Positions 50,173-58,377 of a stretch of 64,000 bases of DNA are shown here, in pieces. Numbering within the stretch: the first letter of the stretch is position 1; every line of letters begins with the position of its first letter. A program made the translations under genes and the position numbers. The notes under the pieces were generated by a model. The model was not told the origin of the DNA. It searched no databases and worked only from the letters and a program-made list of their open reading frames with translations. Source of the stretch: Clostridiales bacterium CCNA10 (lineage in GTDB: Bacteria > Bacillota > Clostridia > Oscillospirales > Oscillospiraceae); assembly GCA_003573975.1 (NCBI GenBank), contig AP018533.1:2852319-2916318 (forward strand), read 5' to 3'.

Positions 50173-51480
50173 ATGAAGATCGCATTTTATACATTGGGCT
50201 GCAAGGTGAATCAGTATGAGACCCAGGCCCTGGAGCAGCTGGCTGTCCGGCGCGGCCACACCCTGGTCCCCTTTGAGGGGGAGGCGGACGCCTATGTTAT
50301 CAACACCTGCACCGTCACGGCGGTGAGCGATAAAAAGTCCCGTCATGTCATCCGGCGGGCCCGCAAGACGGCTCCTGACGGAATCATCGCCGTATGCGGC
50401 TGTTACCCCCAGACCCATCCGGAGGATGTGGGCCGCCTTGGGGTGGACCTGATCGCCGGGACGGGGGACCGGACTGGCTTCGTGGAGCTGCTGGAGCGGA
50501 CCTGGCAGGAGCGCCAGCCCATCACAGCCCTGGATAACGCCTTCCACCGCAGGAGTTTTGAAGCGCTCCCTGCCGGCGGTCTGGAGGGCCGCACCCGCGC
50601 CATGCTGAAGATCGAGGACGGATGCGTCAACTTCTGCTCCTACTGCATCATCCCATACGCCCGGGGCCGGGTGCGCTCCCTGCCTCTGGAGCAGTGCGCC
50701 CACGAGGCCCAGGCCCTGGCGGAGGCCGGTTATCAGGAGATCGTCCTCACCGGGATTGAGATCTCCTCCTGGGGGCAGGAACTGGGGGATGGTCTGGCCC
50801 TTATCGACGTGGTGGAGGCCATCTGCCGGGCGGTCCCTGCCCACATCCGGGTGCGGCTGGGCAGCCTGGAGCCCCGGACCATCACCCCGGAGTTCTGCCG
50901 CCGTGCGGCCGCCCTGCCCAACCTGTGCCCCCACTTCCACCTGTCTATGCAGTCCGGGTGCGACTCGGTTTTGGCCCGCATGAACCGAAAGTACGATTCC
51001 GAACGGTATTATGAGAGTGTAAGATTACTCAATGAAGCATACGAGACCCCCGGGATCACCACAGATCTAATCGTGGGCTTCCCTGGTGAGACTGAGGAGG
51101 AGTTCCAGCAGACCCTGGCGTTCATCCGCCGCTGTGCCTTCTCCGCCATGCACATCTTCCCCTATTCCAGGCGGCCGGGGACCCCGGCGGACGGGATGCC
51201 CGGTCAGATCCTCAACAGCGTCAAGGAGGAGCGGGCCCACAGGGCCCAGCAGGCCGCCCTGGAGATGGAGGCGGCCTATCTGGACCGCTGGGTGGGACGG
51301 ACGGTCCCGGTGCTCTTTGAGGAGGAGCGGGACGGCCTGTGGCGGGGGCACACCACCCGGTACAGTGAGGTGGCGGCCCCCTCTGGTGAGAACCTGCACA
51401 ACCAGCTCCGTCAGGTGTACATCATCGGACGGGCCGGGAATATCCTCCAAGGGGAGTTGTGTGAAGGACAGGAGAAGTGA
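50173..51480 (+). CDS. mtaB: tRNA t6A37 methylthiotransferase
   Basis: A 435-residue radical-SAM methylthiotransferase that converts t6A37 to ms2t6A37 in tRNA. The N-terminal UPF0004 domain has three cluster cysteines (YTLGCKVNQYE, INTCTVT, CGCY). The radical-SAM CxxxCxxC motif is CSYCIIPYARGR near residue 158, followed by ILTGIEISSWG and the C-terminal TRAM-like end. It depends on the t6A made by TsaD (21 kb). GAGGT is about 9 nt before the ATG at 50173. Confidence 0.95.
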   Translation: MKIAFYTLGCKVNQYETQALEQLAVRRGHTLVPFEGEADAYVINTCTVTAVSDKKSRHVIRRARKTAPDGIIAVCGCYPQTHPEDVGRLGVDLIAGTGDRTGFVELLERTWQERQPITALDNAFHRRSFEALPAGGLEGRTRAMLKIEDGCVNFCSYCIIPYARGRVRSLPLEQCAHEAQALAEAGYQEIVLTGIEISSWGQELGDGLALIDVVEAICRAVPAHIRVRLGSLEPRTITPEFCRRAAALPNLCPHFHLSMQSGCDSVLARMNRKYDSERYYESVRLLNEAYETPGITTDLIVGFPGETEEEFQQTLAFIRRCAFSAMHIFPYSRRPGTPADGMPGQILNSVKEERAHRAQQAALEMEAAYLDRWVGRTVPVLFEEERDGLWRGHTTRYSEVAAPSGENLHNQLRQVYIIGRAGNILQGELCEGQEK

Positions 51481-51512
51481 GGACAAGCCCAGTGAAGGGA
51501 GGTGAGAAAACC

Positions 51513-51731
51513 TTGACCAAGCAGGAATTTGACGCATTATTTGAGCGGTGTAAGGCCCGCTGCCTGCCCTCCGATCAGGGGCAGATCCAGGAGAAGCTGG
51601 CCCGCTTCACCAACGAAAACGGGCAGGTATCGGCCCAGGCCCTGGCGGTGTTCACCTATGTGGAGACCATCCAGTATACCAACGAGCTGCTCTACTCCGT
51701 TCTTTCGGAGGCCCTGAACATCCAGGAGTGA
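51513..51731 (+). CDS. Small hypothetical protein downstream of mtaB
   Basis: 72 residues, starting with TTG at 51513 (GGAGG 10 nt upstream). It is soluble, mixed-charge and predicted helical (FDALFERCKARCLPSDQGQI; LAVFTYVETIQYTNELLYSVLSEAL), with no membrane segment. It has two cysteines but no CxxC motif. I do not recognise the family. It follows mtaB by 32 bp on the same strand and is probably co-transcribed. Confidence 0.75.
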   Translation: MTKQEFDALFERCKARCLPSDQGQIQEKLARFTNENGQVSAQALAVFTYVETIQYTNELLYSVLSEALNIQE

Positions 51732-51821
51732 GCGCTTTCCAGTCACGCCCCCGGCCCGGCTTTGACGGCCGGGGGCGGACCGGGAGAAATTGCGGCAGAT
51801 CAGGAGAATTACGGAAATCCC

Positions 51822-51850
51822 TTGACTTCTCAGCAAAAATCCGCTAAAAT
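51822..51850 (+). promoter_or_regulatory. tRNA-Thr promoter
   Basis: TTGACT (51822-51827) and TAAAAT (51845-51850) have a 17-bp spacer, 28 bp before the tRNA. Confidence 0.85.
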
Positions 51851-51877
51851 AGCAGAGCATCCTACAAACAGAGATGC

Positions 51878-51952
51878 GCTGGTGTGGCTCAATGGCAGAG
51901 CACATCACTCGTAATGATGGGGTTGTGGGTTCGATTCCCACCACCAGCTCCA
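51878..51952 (+). tRNA. tRNA-Thr (anticodon CGU)
   Basis: A complete cloverleaf of 75 nt: acceptor GCTGGTG / CACCAGC, D arm GCTCAATGGCAGAGC, anticodon arm CATCA-CTCGTAA-TGATG giving CGU (reads ACG), T arm GTGGG-TTCGATT-CCCAC. The 3' CCA is encoded. It has its own promoter and terminator. Confidence 0.97.
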
Positions 51953-51953
51953 G

Positions 51954-51987
51954 CTCGCCGCAAGCGGTCGCTTGCGGCGAGTTTTTT
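51954..51987 (+). terminator. tRNA-Thr terminator
   Basis: A 13-bp perfect stem (CTCGCCGCAAGCG / CGCTTGCGGCGAG) is followed by six T. Confidence 0.93.
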
Positions 51988-52104
51988 CTTCTATCTGATA
52001 CTTTACTTGTTCTACCGCCCCATCTCCAGAGCCTGTCCGTCCTTCCGGCTTGGCTTTGCTTTGGGGCAAAATTGAAGCCCGGAACAGCTTGGGGAGTTGA
52101 TTTT

Positions 52105-53046
52105 TTGTCTCTCGATCTGCAAACGGTTTTTCTTAATCTGCTGGAGCTGTTCCTCCTCATCGGGGCGGGCTATGGCGTTGTCCGCTGGGGCGCACTGCCC
52201 GCCTCCGCTTCCAGCGCATTCAGTGGGCTGCTGATGAATGTCACCCTCCCGGCAACCATTCTCACCTCCCTGGTCCGGCCCTACGACCCCGCCTTCATTC
52301 GGGACGGCATCCTCACCGCCGTGCTGGGCGCGGTCCTGATCCTGGGCTACGGCCTGTTCTGTATCCCCGCCCTGCGTCTCTTTCGTGTCCCGGAGGGGCG
52401 CAGAGGCGCCTGGATCCTCTGCTGTACTTTCTGCAACAACGGATTCATGGGCTTCCCCATCACGCTCGCCCTGTTTGGGGAAGAAGGGTTGGCTCTGGCC
52501 GTTTTTTTGGCCATTCCCTTCAATCTGCTGATCTATACTGCCGGACCCAAGCTGGTCTGCCTGGACCGGAGCTCCTCCGGAGACATGCAATCCCTCCCCT
52601 GGGGCGCTATTCTGTTCACCGCCACCAACCTGGCCACCCTGCTGGGCATCCTGCTCTATGCCCTCCAGATCCCTCTGCCGGCGGTGCTGGCTGCTCCCCT
52701 GAATTATCTCTCGGACATCACCACTCCGCTGTCCATGGTGGTCATCGGCATGAACCTGGTTGGCCAGAGGCTGTCCGGCATCCTCCGGGACCGGGATGTC
52801 CTCTCCGCCTCCCTCCTGCGTCTCCTGGTCCTCCCCGTTTTGACCTGGGTCCTGCTGGTCCTTCTGCCAATCTCCAATCCCCTGGTGGCGGGGGTGATCG
52901 TCATTATTATGGCGATGCCCTGCGCCGCTGTCACTTCTATCCTTGCGGAAAGCTATGGCGGCAACACGGAGTTTCCCTCCAAGAGCGTTTTTCTCTCCAG
53001 CCTGTTCTGCCTGGTGACCATCCCACTGATCTCCCTGCTGCTGTAA
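52105..53046 (+). CDS. AEC-family (auxin efflux carrier-type) transporter
   Basis: A 313-residue membrane protein with about ten hydrophobic segments and the AEC layout: N-terminal LLELFLLIGAGYGVVRWG, LLMNVTLPATILTSLVRPY, CTFCNNGFMGFPITLALFGEEG and a C-terminal AVTSILAESYGGNTEFPSKSVFLSSLFCLVTIPL. Bacterial members export organic or amino acids (for example malate). I use TTG at 52105 (GGGGAG 8 nt upstream); the frame is open further upstream but would run through the tRNA. A GCGGG/CCCGC hairpin near 53070-53090 may terminate it. Confidence 0.88.
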   Translation: MSLDLQTVFLNLLELFLLIGAGYGVVRWGALPASASSAFSGLLMNVTLPATILTSLVRPYDPAFIRDGILTAVLGAVLILGYGLFCIPALRLFRVPEGRRGAWILCCTFCNNGFMGFPITLALFGEEGLALAVFLAIPFNLLIYTAGPKLVCLDRSSSGDMQSLPWGAILFTATNLATLLGILLYALQIPLPAVLAAPLNYLSDITTPLSMVVIGMNLVGQRLSGILRDRDVLSASLLRLLVLPVLTWVLLVLLPISNPLVAGVIVIIMAMPCAAVTSILAESYGGNTEFPSKSVFLSSLFCLVTIPLISLLL

Positions 53047-53101
53047 AACCGACCCAAGGCAGCAAAAAAGCGGGCCCAACTGCCCGCCATACCGCCTTTT
53101 T

Positions 53102-53630
53102 AAAAAAGAAATGACCCTTGACTGCCCGTTTTGTAATCCGCTGCAGTCAAGGGTCATTTCTGGTGCTCCTTGTTATCTAACATCATGTGGTTACCTCTCT
53201 TTCTACTGATTCACCGCACTCACACATTCCGTACACAAGAACCTGCTTCATCTGTCCAACGTCTTTTGATGCGCTCTCTGGCTGCATCCCTCATACATGA
53301 GGTCCTGTTCTGTTGCGTGATTCTGCCTGATTCCTGTGGCCTTCTGTGGTTTCGGTGTGCTCCAGCTTTCTTCCTCTCTGACCGGCATCTCGTTTGGAAC
53401 AGGTTTTACATAGTTTTCTCAAGGTCTCTTTCAAATGGAATCGCTCAGGTCTGCTTGGATCCATACGGTTCTTTTGCTTACCCAGGGTTTCAAGTGATCC
53501 AGATTTTGAGTTCCTGCTTCCGTTTCCTTTTCTGACTTCTACGTTGGATGCGATCCTTTCTGATTTACTCTGCCAGTCTGAGAGTCCTCTGGAGATCCAG
53601 GTTGTTTACCACATTGGTATCACCCTTTCT
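53102..53630 (-). ncRNA. Candidate large structured non-coding RNA (about 530 nt)
   Basis: The interval has no convincing ORF and is AT-richer than its flanks. A strong minus-strand promoter (53637-53665) starts it. A 19-bp perfect terminator hairpin (53107-53125 and 53143-53161) followed by six U ends it. The transcript is purine-rich, with short hairpins joined by A-rich linkers: CCTCA-TGTA-TGAGG type at 53289-53302, GATGC/GCATC at 53268-53288, GGAT-CGC-ATCC. A 7-bp AUGUGGU (53608-53614) can pair with ACCACAU (53185-53191), joining the two ends. The style recalls large ornate RNAs such as ROOL, OLE or GOLLD. I cannot assign a class from sequence alone. Confidence 0.7.
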
Positions 53631-53636
53631 GGCTAC

Positions 53637-53665
53637 AATATAGCATCAGTCTCCGATTTTGTCAA
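53637..53665 (-). promoter_or_regulatory. Promoter of the candidate large RNA
   Basis: Minus strand TTGACA (53660-53665) and TATATT (53637-53642) have a 17-bp spacer. Predicted start is about 53630. Confidence 0.88.
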
Positions 53666-53752
53666 TAGTTTTTTGGAGGAAATTATAATTTCTTTTCATC
53701 TTTTCCGAAAACTCTTTGCGGAATGCACAGTTTCTCCCTGCCCATCGACGCG

Positions 53753-53793
53753 AAAGGGCCCGGCGCCGCCGAAAGGCGGCGCCGGGCCCTTTT
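53753..53793 (-). terminator. Crotonase terminator
   Basis: An 18-bp GC-rich stem with a 4-nt loop lies just after the stop. The U tract on the minus strand is short (TTTCG); the other strand ends in TTTT. Confidence 0.8.
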
Positions 53794-53806
53794 CTATCAG
53801 AGCAGC

Positions 53807-54583
53807 TCAGCGGTTCTTGAAGGCGGCGACCTTCTCCTTGTTGACAAAGGCGGTCATGGCGTCCTTCTGGTCCTCCGTGGCGAAGCAGAGCCCAAAGGCC
53901 TCCGCCTCATAGGCGGCGCCAGTGTACATATCCGTCTGGAGCCCCCGGCGGATGGCGGCCTTGGACTGGCGGACGGCCACCTGGGCGTTGGCGGCGATGG
54001 CCTGGGCCAGCTCCATGGCCTTATCCATCAGCTCCTCAGGGGGATAGACGTGGCTGACCAGCCCCAGCTCCTGGGCCCGGGCGGCGTTGATGGTCTTGGC
54101 GGTGAGGATCAGCTCCATCGCATTGGAGACGCCCACGATGCGGGCCAGGCGCTGGGTGCCGCCGAAGCCGGGGGTGATGCCCAGGCCCACCTCAGGCTGT
54201 CCGAACTTGGCCTTTTCGCTGGCCAGACGAATGTCACAGGCCATGGACAGCTCACAGCCGCCGCCCAGGGCAAAGCCGTTGACTGCGGCGATGACGGGCT
54301 TGGGGAAGTTCTCCAGCTTCAAAAAGACCTGGTTGCCATAGCTGCCGAATTTCTTGGCCTGAACGGGAGTAAGGTCCTTCATCTGGCCGATGTCGGCCCC
54401 AGCCACAAAGGAACGGCCCGCGCCGGTGAGGATGACCACCAGCACCTCGTCGTTGGCCTCCACCGCATCCAGGGCGGCGTTCAGATCCCGCAGGACCTGC
54501 TCGTTCAGGGCGTTGAGCGCCTCGGGGCGGTTCATGGTCAGTACTCCGATGGGTCCGCGCTGTTCAAAGGCTACAAAAGACAT
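53807..54583 (-). CDS. crt: Enoyl-CoA hydratase / crotonase
   Basis: A 258-residue crotonase-fold enzyme. The oxyanion-hole segments (RSFVAGADIGQM and the AAVNGFALGGGCELSMACD loop), with catalytic glutamates in GGGCELSMA and FGQPEVGLGITPGFGGTQRLAR, are all present. It would hydrate crotonyl-CoA or dehydrate 3-hydroxybutyryl-CoA, the step missing between Hbd and Bcd in the 43-47 kb operon. GGAGG lies about 11 nt before the ATG at 54583. It is transcribed alone. Confidence 0.93.
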   Translation of the reverse strand: MSFVAFEQRGPIGVLTMNRPEALNALNEQVLRDLNAALDAVEANDEVLVVILTGAGRSFVAGADIGQMKDLTPVQAKKFGSYGNQVFLKLENFPKPVIAAVNGFALGGGCELSMACDIRLASEKAKFGQPEVGLGITPGFGGTQRLARIVGVSNAMELILTAKTINAARAQELGLVSHVYPPEELMDKAMELAQAIAANAQVAVRQSKAAIRRGLQTDMYTGAAYEAEAFGLCFATEDQKDAMTAFVNKEKVAAFKNR

Positions 54584-54643
54584 AGTGAAAACTCCTCCTT
54601 GTATTTGGTCCATGGCGGGGCGGTCCGCCCCTTGCTGTCCCTC

Positions 54644-54672
54644 ATTATACAACAGAACATCCGTGCCGGCAA
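54644..54672 (-). promoter_or_regulatory. Crotonase promoter
   Basis: Minus strand TTGCCG (54667-54672) and TATAAT (54644-54649) have a 17-bp spacer. No Rex-like site is visible here. Confidence 0.75.
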
Positions 54673-54732
54673 GGGAAACAGGTCCCAAAGTCATAGGCAG
54701 CCGTCTGGAGGAATAGGGTAAAGGGAGGGGGG

Positions 54733-56274
54733 ATGGCTGTGGCACAAAACGGGGAGATGTCGGCGGCGGGGAGCGTCCTGTTCCTGACAGTGCTGGGGAC
54801 TGTGTCCCAGGTGCTGGGCTTTGGGTACCGGGTGGCCCTGTCCCGCATGGTGGGCGCAGAGGTCATGGGGCTGTATCAGTTGCTGATGCCGGTGTACTCG
54901 GTGCTCCTGTCCCTGACGGCGGTGGGGCTGACCGCTGCGGCGTCCAACCTCACCTCCCAGCACCTGGCTCTGGGCAACGGGCGGGGCGCGGCCCAGGTCC
55001 TTGGGACCTGCCTGCGGCTCCTGGCCCTGGTCCTTCTTCCAGTGGGCGGGGCGGCGGTGCTGGGCTCTGACGCCATCTCCGTCTATCTGCTGGGGGATGC
55101 CCGGACGCAGCTGGGGCTGGTGCTGCTGGTCCCCTGTGCGGCCCTGACCGGAGTGGAAAACCTACATAAACATGTATTCTATGGGGCCGGGCTGGTGCGC
55201 CCCCCCGCCGTGACCGAGCTGCTGGAGCAGGCTGTGCGGGCAGCGGCAGTGCTGGGCCTTCTGATCTGCTTTCTTCCCCAGTATCCGGAGCGGGCGGCGG
55301 GTCTGATCGTGGCGGGCATGGTGGTCTGTGAGGTGTTCTCCGCCCTGACCCTGACCGTCCTGTACCACAGCCGCCTGGGCGATCTTCGGCGGCAGGGTCC
55401 CGGGGAGCCCGGGCAGATCCGCCGCCGACGGATTCTGTCCATCGCCCTGCCGGTGGGCGCAAACGCCCTGCTTGGCAACCTGATGGGGGCGGTAAATGCC
55501 ACGCTCATCCCCCGGAAGCTGGTGGAGGGCGGCATGGACCGTGGGGAGGCAGTGTCCGAGCTGGGGGTGGTGTGCGGTATGACCCTGCCCATGCTGTCCC
55601 TGCCCACGGTGTTTCTGGGGGCCATGAGCCTGGTCCTGGTGCCCCGGCTGGCCCGCTCCGCCGCCCTGGGACAGCGGGACCGGGTACGCCGGCAGATCGA
55701 CCGGGCTCTGTCTGCGGTATCGGTGCTGACTCTGCCTGCTATGGGAATGATGGCGGTGCTGGGGCCCGACCTGGGTACCTTCCTGTTTGGTCAGGAAAAG
55801 GTGGGGGAGCACCTGGTCCCCCTGGCCGCAGCCATGGCCCTGAGCTGCTATCAGTCCACCTTCGGGGCCGCTCTGAACGGCATTGGACGCCAGGGGAGCG
55901 TTGCCTGGATCTCCATTTTGTGCGACGGGGTGCAACTAGCTTTCACCGCCGGTCTGGTGGCCCGACCCGGGATTGGGATGGGGGGATACGTCCTGGGGAC
56001 GCTGGTGACCTCTGCCCTCGGGCTGGCGCTGTGCGCCTGGCAGGTGGTGCGGGCGACAGGCCTGCGGCTCCGGCTGTTCCAGTGGGCCACCGCCCCGGGA
56101 CTGGCCGCCCTGCTCATGGCTCTGGTGACCAATCTGCTCTACCGGGTACTGCGGGACAGCGGCCTTCCTCTCCCCCACAGCCTGGCCGCAGCCCTGCTCT
56201 TCGGCGGGGTGCTCTATCTGGCTGCACTGAATGCCCAGGGCGTCCATCTGCGGGAGCTGTTCCGCCTGCAATAA
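54733..56274 (+). CDS. SpoVB-like MOP-superfamily flippase
   Basis: A 513-residue MOP-superfamily membrane protein with about 12-14 hydrophobic segments. SpoVB/polysaccharide-transporter motifs are present (GTVSQVLGFGYRVALSRMVGAEVMGLYQLLMPVYSVLLSL; ALPVGANALLGNLMGAVNATLIPRKL; LPTVFLGAMSLVLVPRLARSAALG). Such proteins flip lipid-linked cell-wall precursors; SpoVB serves the spore cortex. The frame opens after a GGGAGGGGGG ribosome site. The exact substrate is not readable. It is monocistronic. Confidence 0.85.
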   Translation: MAVAQNGEMSAAGSVLFLTVLGTVSQVLGFGYRVALSRMVGAEVMGLYQLLMPVYSVLLSLTAVGLTAAASNLTSQHLALGNGRGAAQVLGTCLRLLALVLLPVGGAAVLGSDAISVYLLGDARTQLGLVLLVPCAALTGVENLHKHVFYGAGLVRPPAVTELLEQAVRAAAVLGLLICFLPQYPERAAGLIVAGMVVCEVFSALTLTVLYHSRLGDLRRQGPGEPGQIRRRRILSIALPVGANALLGNLMGAVNATLIPRKLVEGGMDRGEAVSELGVVCGMTLPMLSLPTVFLGAMSLVLVPRLARSAALGQRDRVRRQIDRALSAVSVLTLPAMGMMAVLGPDLGTFLFGQEKVGEHLVPLAAAMALSCYQSTFGAALNGIGRQGSVAWISILCDGVQLAFTAGLVARPGIGMGGYVLGTLVTSALGLALCAWQVVRATGLRLRLFQWATAPGLAALLMALVTNLLYRVLRDSGLPLPHSLAAALLFGGVLYLAALNAQGVHLRELFRLQ

Positions 56275-56280
56275 GCAAAA

Positions 56281-56315
56281 AAGACGGTCAAGGTACAACG
56301 TACCTTGACCGTCTT
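56281..56315. terminator. Bidirectional terminator between SpoVB-like gene and rplL
   Basis: A 15-bp perfect stem (56281-56295 and 56301-56315) sits between convergent genes, with A tracts on the left and T on the right. Confidence 0.88.
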
Positions 56316-56336
56316 TGGTTTGAAACAGGAATAAGC

Positions 56337-56711
56337 TTACTTCAGCTCGACCTTGGCGCCGGCCTCTTCCAGCTTCTTCTTCAGCTCCTCGGCCTCGTCC
56401 TTGCTGACAGCCTCCTTCAGGGTCTTGGGAGCGCCCTCGACCATGCCCTTGGCCTCAGCCAGGCCCAGGCCGGTGATCTCACGGACAGCCTTGATGACCT
56501 TGATCTTGGCAGCGGCGTCGAAGCCGGCCAGGACCACGTCAAACTCAGTCTTCTCCTCCACGGGAGCGGCAGCAGCGCCGGCGGCGGGAGCAGCCATAGC
56601 GGCGGCGGAAACGCCGAACTCCTCCTCCAGAGCGTGAACCAGCTCGGACAGCTCCAGAACGGTCAGGGCCTTAACTTCCTCAATGAGAGCGTTGATCTTC
56701 TCGCTAGCCAT
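56337..56711 (-). CDS. rplL: 50S ribosomal protein L7/L12
   Basis: 124 residues. The N-terminal dimerisation helices ([27 protein letters not shown]), an Ala-rich hinge ([14 protein letters not shown]) and the C-terminal factor-binding domain ([32 protein letters not shown]) are complete. It forms the stalk that recruits translation GTPases. It follows rplJ by 53 bp. It is not followed by rpoB here. Confidence 0.98.
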   Translation of the reverse strand: MASEKINALIEEVKALTVLELSELVHALEEEFGVSAAAMAAPAAGAAAAPVEEKTEFDVVLAGFDAAAKIKVIKAVREITGLGLAEAKGMVEGAPKTLKEAVSKDEAEELKKKLEEAGAKVELK

Positions 56712-56764
56712 GGTAAAATACCTCCTAAAATGATGAAATCAAAAATCAGAATGTGCCGGTGTAC

Positions 56765-57310
56765 TTACTCGGCGGGGGCAGCCTCGGGCTCGGCAACGGC
56801 TTCCACGAAGCCGCCCTTCTCCTCGGCAATGGCCTTCAGAACGATGGCCAGGCTGGTGATGGGGGCCAGCATGGTGCCCAGGACCTGGGCCTGCAGGACC
56901 TCCTTGGCGGGCAGCTCGGCAATGGCCAAAACCTCGTCAAGAGGCAGGATCTTGCCGTCCATGAAGCCGGCCTTAATGGCAAACTTCGCGCCGTTGAACT
57001 GCTTGGCAAACTTGTTGATGACGCGCATGGGAGCGATGGGGTCGCTGTGGCTGATGGCCAGAGAAGTGGTGCCATTCAGGCTGTCAGACAGCTCGCCCAG
57101 GCCGGCGCCCTCAGCGGCAAAACGGGTGAGGGTGTTCTTCACAACAGCGTACTCCACGTCGTTCTTGCGGAGCTCGTTACGAAGAGCGGTATCCTCAGCC
57201 ACGGTGATGCCCTTATAGTCTACCAGGACACCGGAGGCGGCGTTCTGCAGCTTCTCAGTCAGCTCGGCCACAATGGCCTTCTTTGCTTCCAGGACATTTG
57301 CGTTAGGCAT
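56765..57310 (-). CDS. rplJ: 50S ribosomal protein L10
   Basis: 181 residues from the ATG at 57310 (MPNANVLEAKKAIVAELTEKL), with GGAGG 10 nt upstream. Visible parts are GVLVDYKGITVAEDTALRNELRK, the rRNA-binding region YAVVKNTLTRFAAEGAG, and the C-terminal helix that docks L7/L12 dimers. The gene has an L10-binding leader with attenuator. Confidence 0.97.
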   Translation of the reverse strand: MPNANVLEAKKAIVAELTEKLQNAASGVLVDYKGITVAEDTALRNELRKNDVEYAVVKNTLTRFAAEGAGLGELSDSLNGTTSLAISHSDPIAPMRVINKFAKQFNGAKFAIKAGFMDGKILPLDEVLAIAELPAKEVLQAQVLGTMLAPITSLAIVLKAIAEEKGGFVEAVAEPEAAPAE

Positions 57311-57457
57311 TTGGGATTCACCTCCAGAGAATAATCGACAATGCAAAAAACACTGTTTTGCGTACAAAGACACAAAACAGTGCAGACAGATCACATCATA
57401 CTCCACTGCATCCTCGGCAGGACTTCCGCATCATGCAGCCTGCTGTCTTTGAACGCA
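57311..57457 (-). ncRNA. L10 leader (rplJL autoregulatory RNA)
   Basis: The leader begins shortly after the -10 box. It contains GACAGCAGGC..GAAGTCCTGCCGAGG, the kink-turn-type L10-binding region of Firmicute rplJ leaders. It ends in an attenuator hairpin at 57351-57382 followed by TTTTTTG. In this class, excess L10 stabilises the terminator form. Confidence 0.88.
57345..57382 (-). terminator. rplJ leader attenuator
   Basis: A 10-bp stem (CACTGTTTTG / CAAAACAGTG) with six U on the minus strand, about 35 nt before the rplJ start. Confidence 0.88.
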
Positions 57458-57463
57458 CAAGTT

Positions 57464-57491
57464 ATTATACCATCCTATTTCAAAAAGTCAA
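57464..57491 (-). promoter_or_regulatory. rplJL promoter
   Basis: Minus strand TTGACT (57486-57491) and TATAAT (57464-57469) have a 16-bp spacer. Confidence 0.8.
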
Positions 57492-57535
57492 GCTCTTTTT
57501 TCACATTTTCGTATGTTTCCTTTGTGGGGAGGGGG

Positions 57536-58246
57536 TCACCTTCCGCCGGAGCAGCCCGGACAGCCGGAGCAGGGGGCTCCCCCTGCCTGCTTCCGCCGCA
57601 GGCGGCCCGCCCACAGGTCGGCGGCGATGAGCACGGCGCACCAGAATACCAGCAGAATCAGAATCAGCAGGGCGCAGTTCCGGAAAAAGGCCTCCGGCAG
57701 GAAGAGGATGATGGGGTCGGTCCGCCAGTCAAAGAGCCAGTTGGTCTTTCCAGGGAAAAACAAAGTATGGAACACCACAAAGGCCCGCTGGAAGTCCAGG
57801 GCCGCCAGACCGCCCACCGTGAGAAAGACCGCCGCCAGTCCGGCCGCGGCCCAGAAGCCGGGACCGTGCCCCAGAGGGGCGGCAGGGATCAGCTTTTTCC
57901 TCCGGCCCACGGCAAACAGGACCGCCAGGACCAGCGCGGAGAGGACCAGCACCCCCAGGTCCAGCAGGAAGAGGGCGCGCACATCGGCGAAGTGGGCGGC
58001 CCCCTCCGGCGAGGCCGGAAGGACCCCGGCGGCAAAGTCGGGGCGCAGTCCCAGGCAGTAATCCATCATCTCCCCATAAGCCCGGCGGATCTCCTCCGCC
58101 GGCAGGCCGTACCGGGTCAGCTCCAGTGGGGCAATGTGGGCGTAATAGAAGGGGCGGCACAGGATGGGGGCCGCCACAGAGGCGGACAGCACCAGCAGGG
58201 CCGTAGCCAGAGCGGACAAGATGCAGAGGAGTTTACTGGACTTCAT
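57536..58246 (-). CDS. DUF1461/TIGR01906-type integral membrane protein
   Basis: A 236-residue protein with four to five membrane segments: one N-terminal span (LLCILSALATALLVLSASVAA), then a loop with the family block YGLPAEEIRRAYGEMMDYCLG. Later spans are near residues 90-112, 135-150 and 185-215. The C-terminus is Cys/Gly-rich (GGAPCSGCPGCSGG). Family members are uncharacterised integral membrane proteins; the Lit-type lipoprotein acyltransferases share the same Pfam group, so lipid work is possible. Stop lies just before the rplJ promoter. Confidence 0.75.
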   Translation of the reverse strand: MKSSKLLCILSALATALLVLSASVAAPILCRPFYYAHIAPLELTRYGLPAEEIRRAYGEMMDYCLGLRPDFAAGVLPASPEGAAHFADVRALFLLDLGVLVLSALVLAVLFAVGRRKKLIPAAPLGHGPGFWAAAGLAAVFLTVGGLAALDFQRAFVVFHTLFFPGKTNWLFDWRTDPIILFLPEAFFRNCALLILILLVFWCAVLIAADLWAGRLRRKQAGGAPCSGCPGCSGGR

Positions 58247-58327
58247 GGGATCACCTCAAAAAACAAATCAGCTGACTGGTATCATACCACAGACCGGAGC
58301 GGCACACAAGGGCCGGCAGATGACAAA

Positions 58328-58356
58328 GGAGCGGACCCTAAAACGGGTCCGCTCCT
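58328..58356 (-). terminator. cstA terminator
   Basis: An 11-bp perfect stem (GGAGCGGACCC / GGGTCCGCTCC) is followed by TTTGTC on the minus strand. Confidence 0.85.
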
Positions 58357-58377
58357 GAAAAGATACCAGGACTGGGA

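Noticed and set aside
51874-52104. N-terminal extension of the AEC transporter
   Set aside because: It would translate through the tRNA-Thr gene and its terminator. TTG 52105 has a proper ribosome site.
53170-53912. Plus-strand open frames within the candidate RNA region (53170-53535, 53394-53912)
   Set aside because: The translations look random, lack ribosome sites and overlap the minus-strand promoter, terminator and crotonase. They do not explain the structure.
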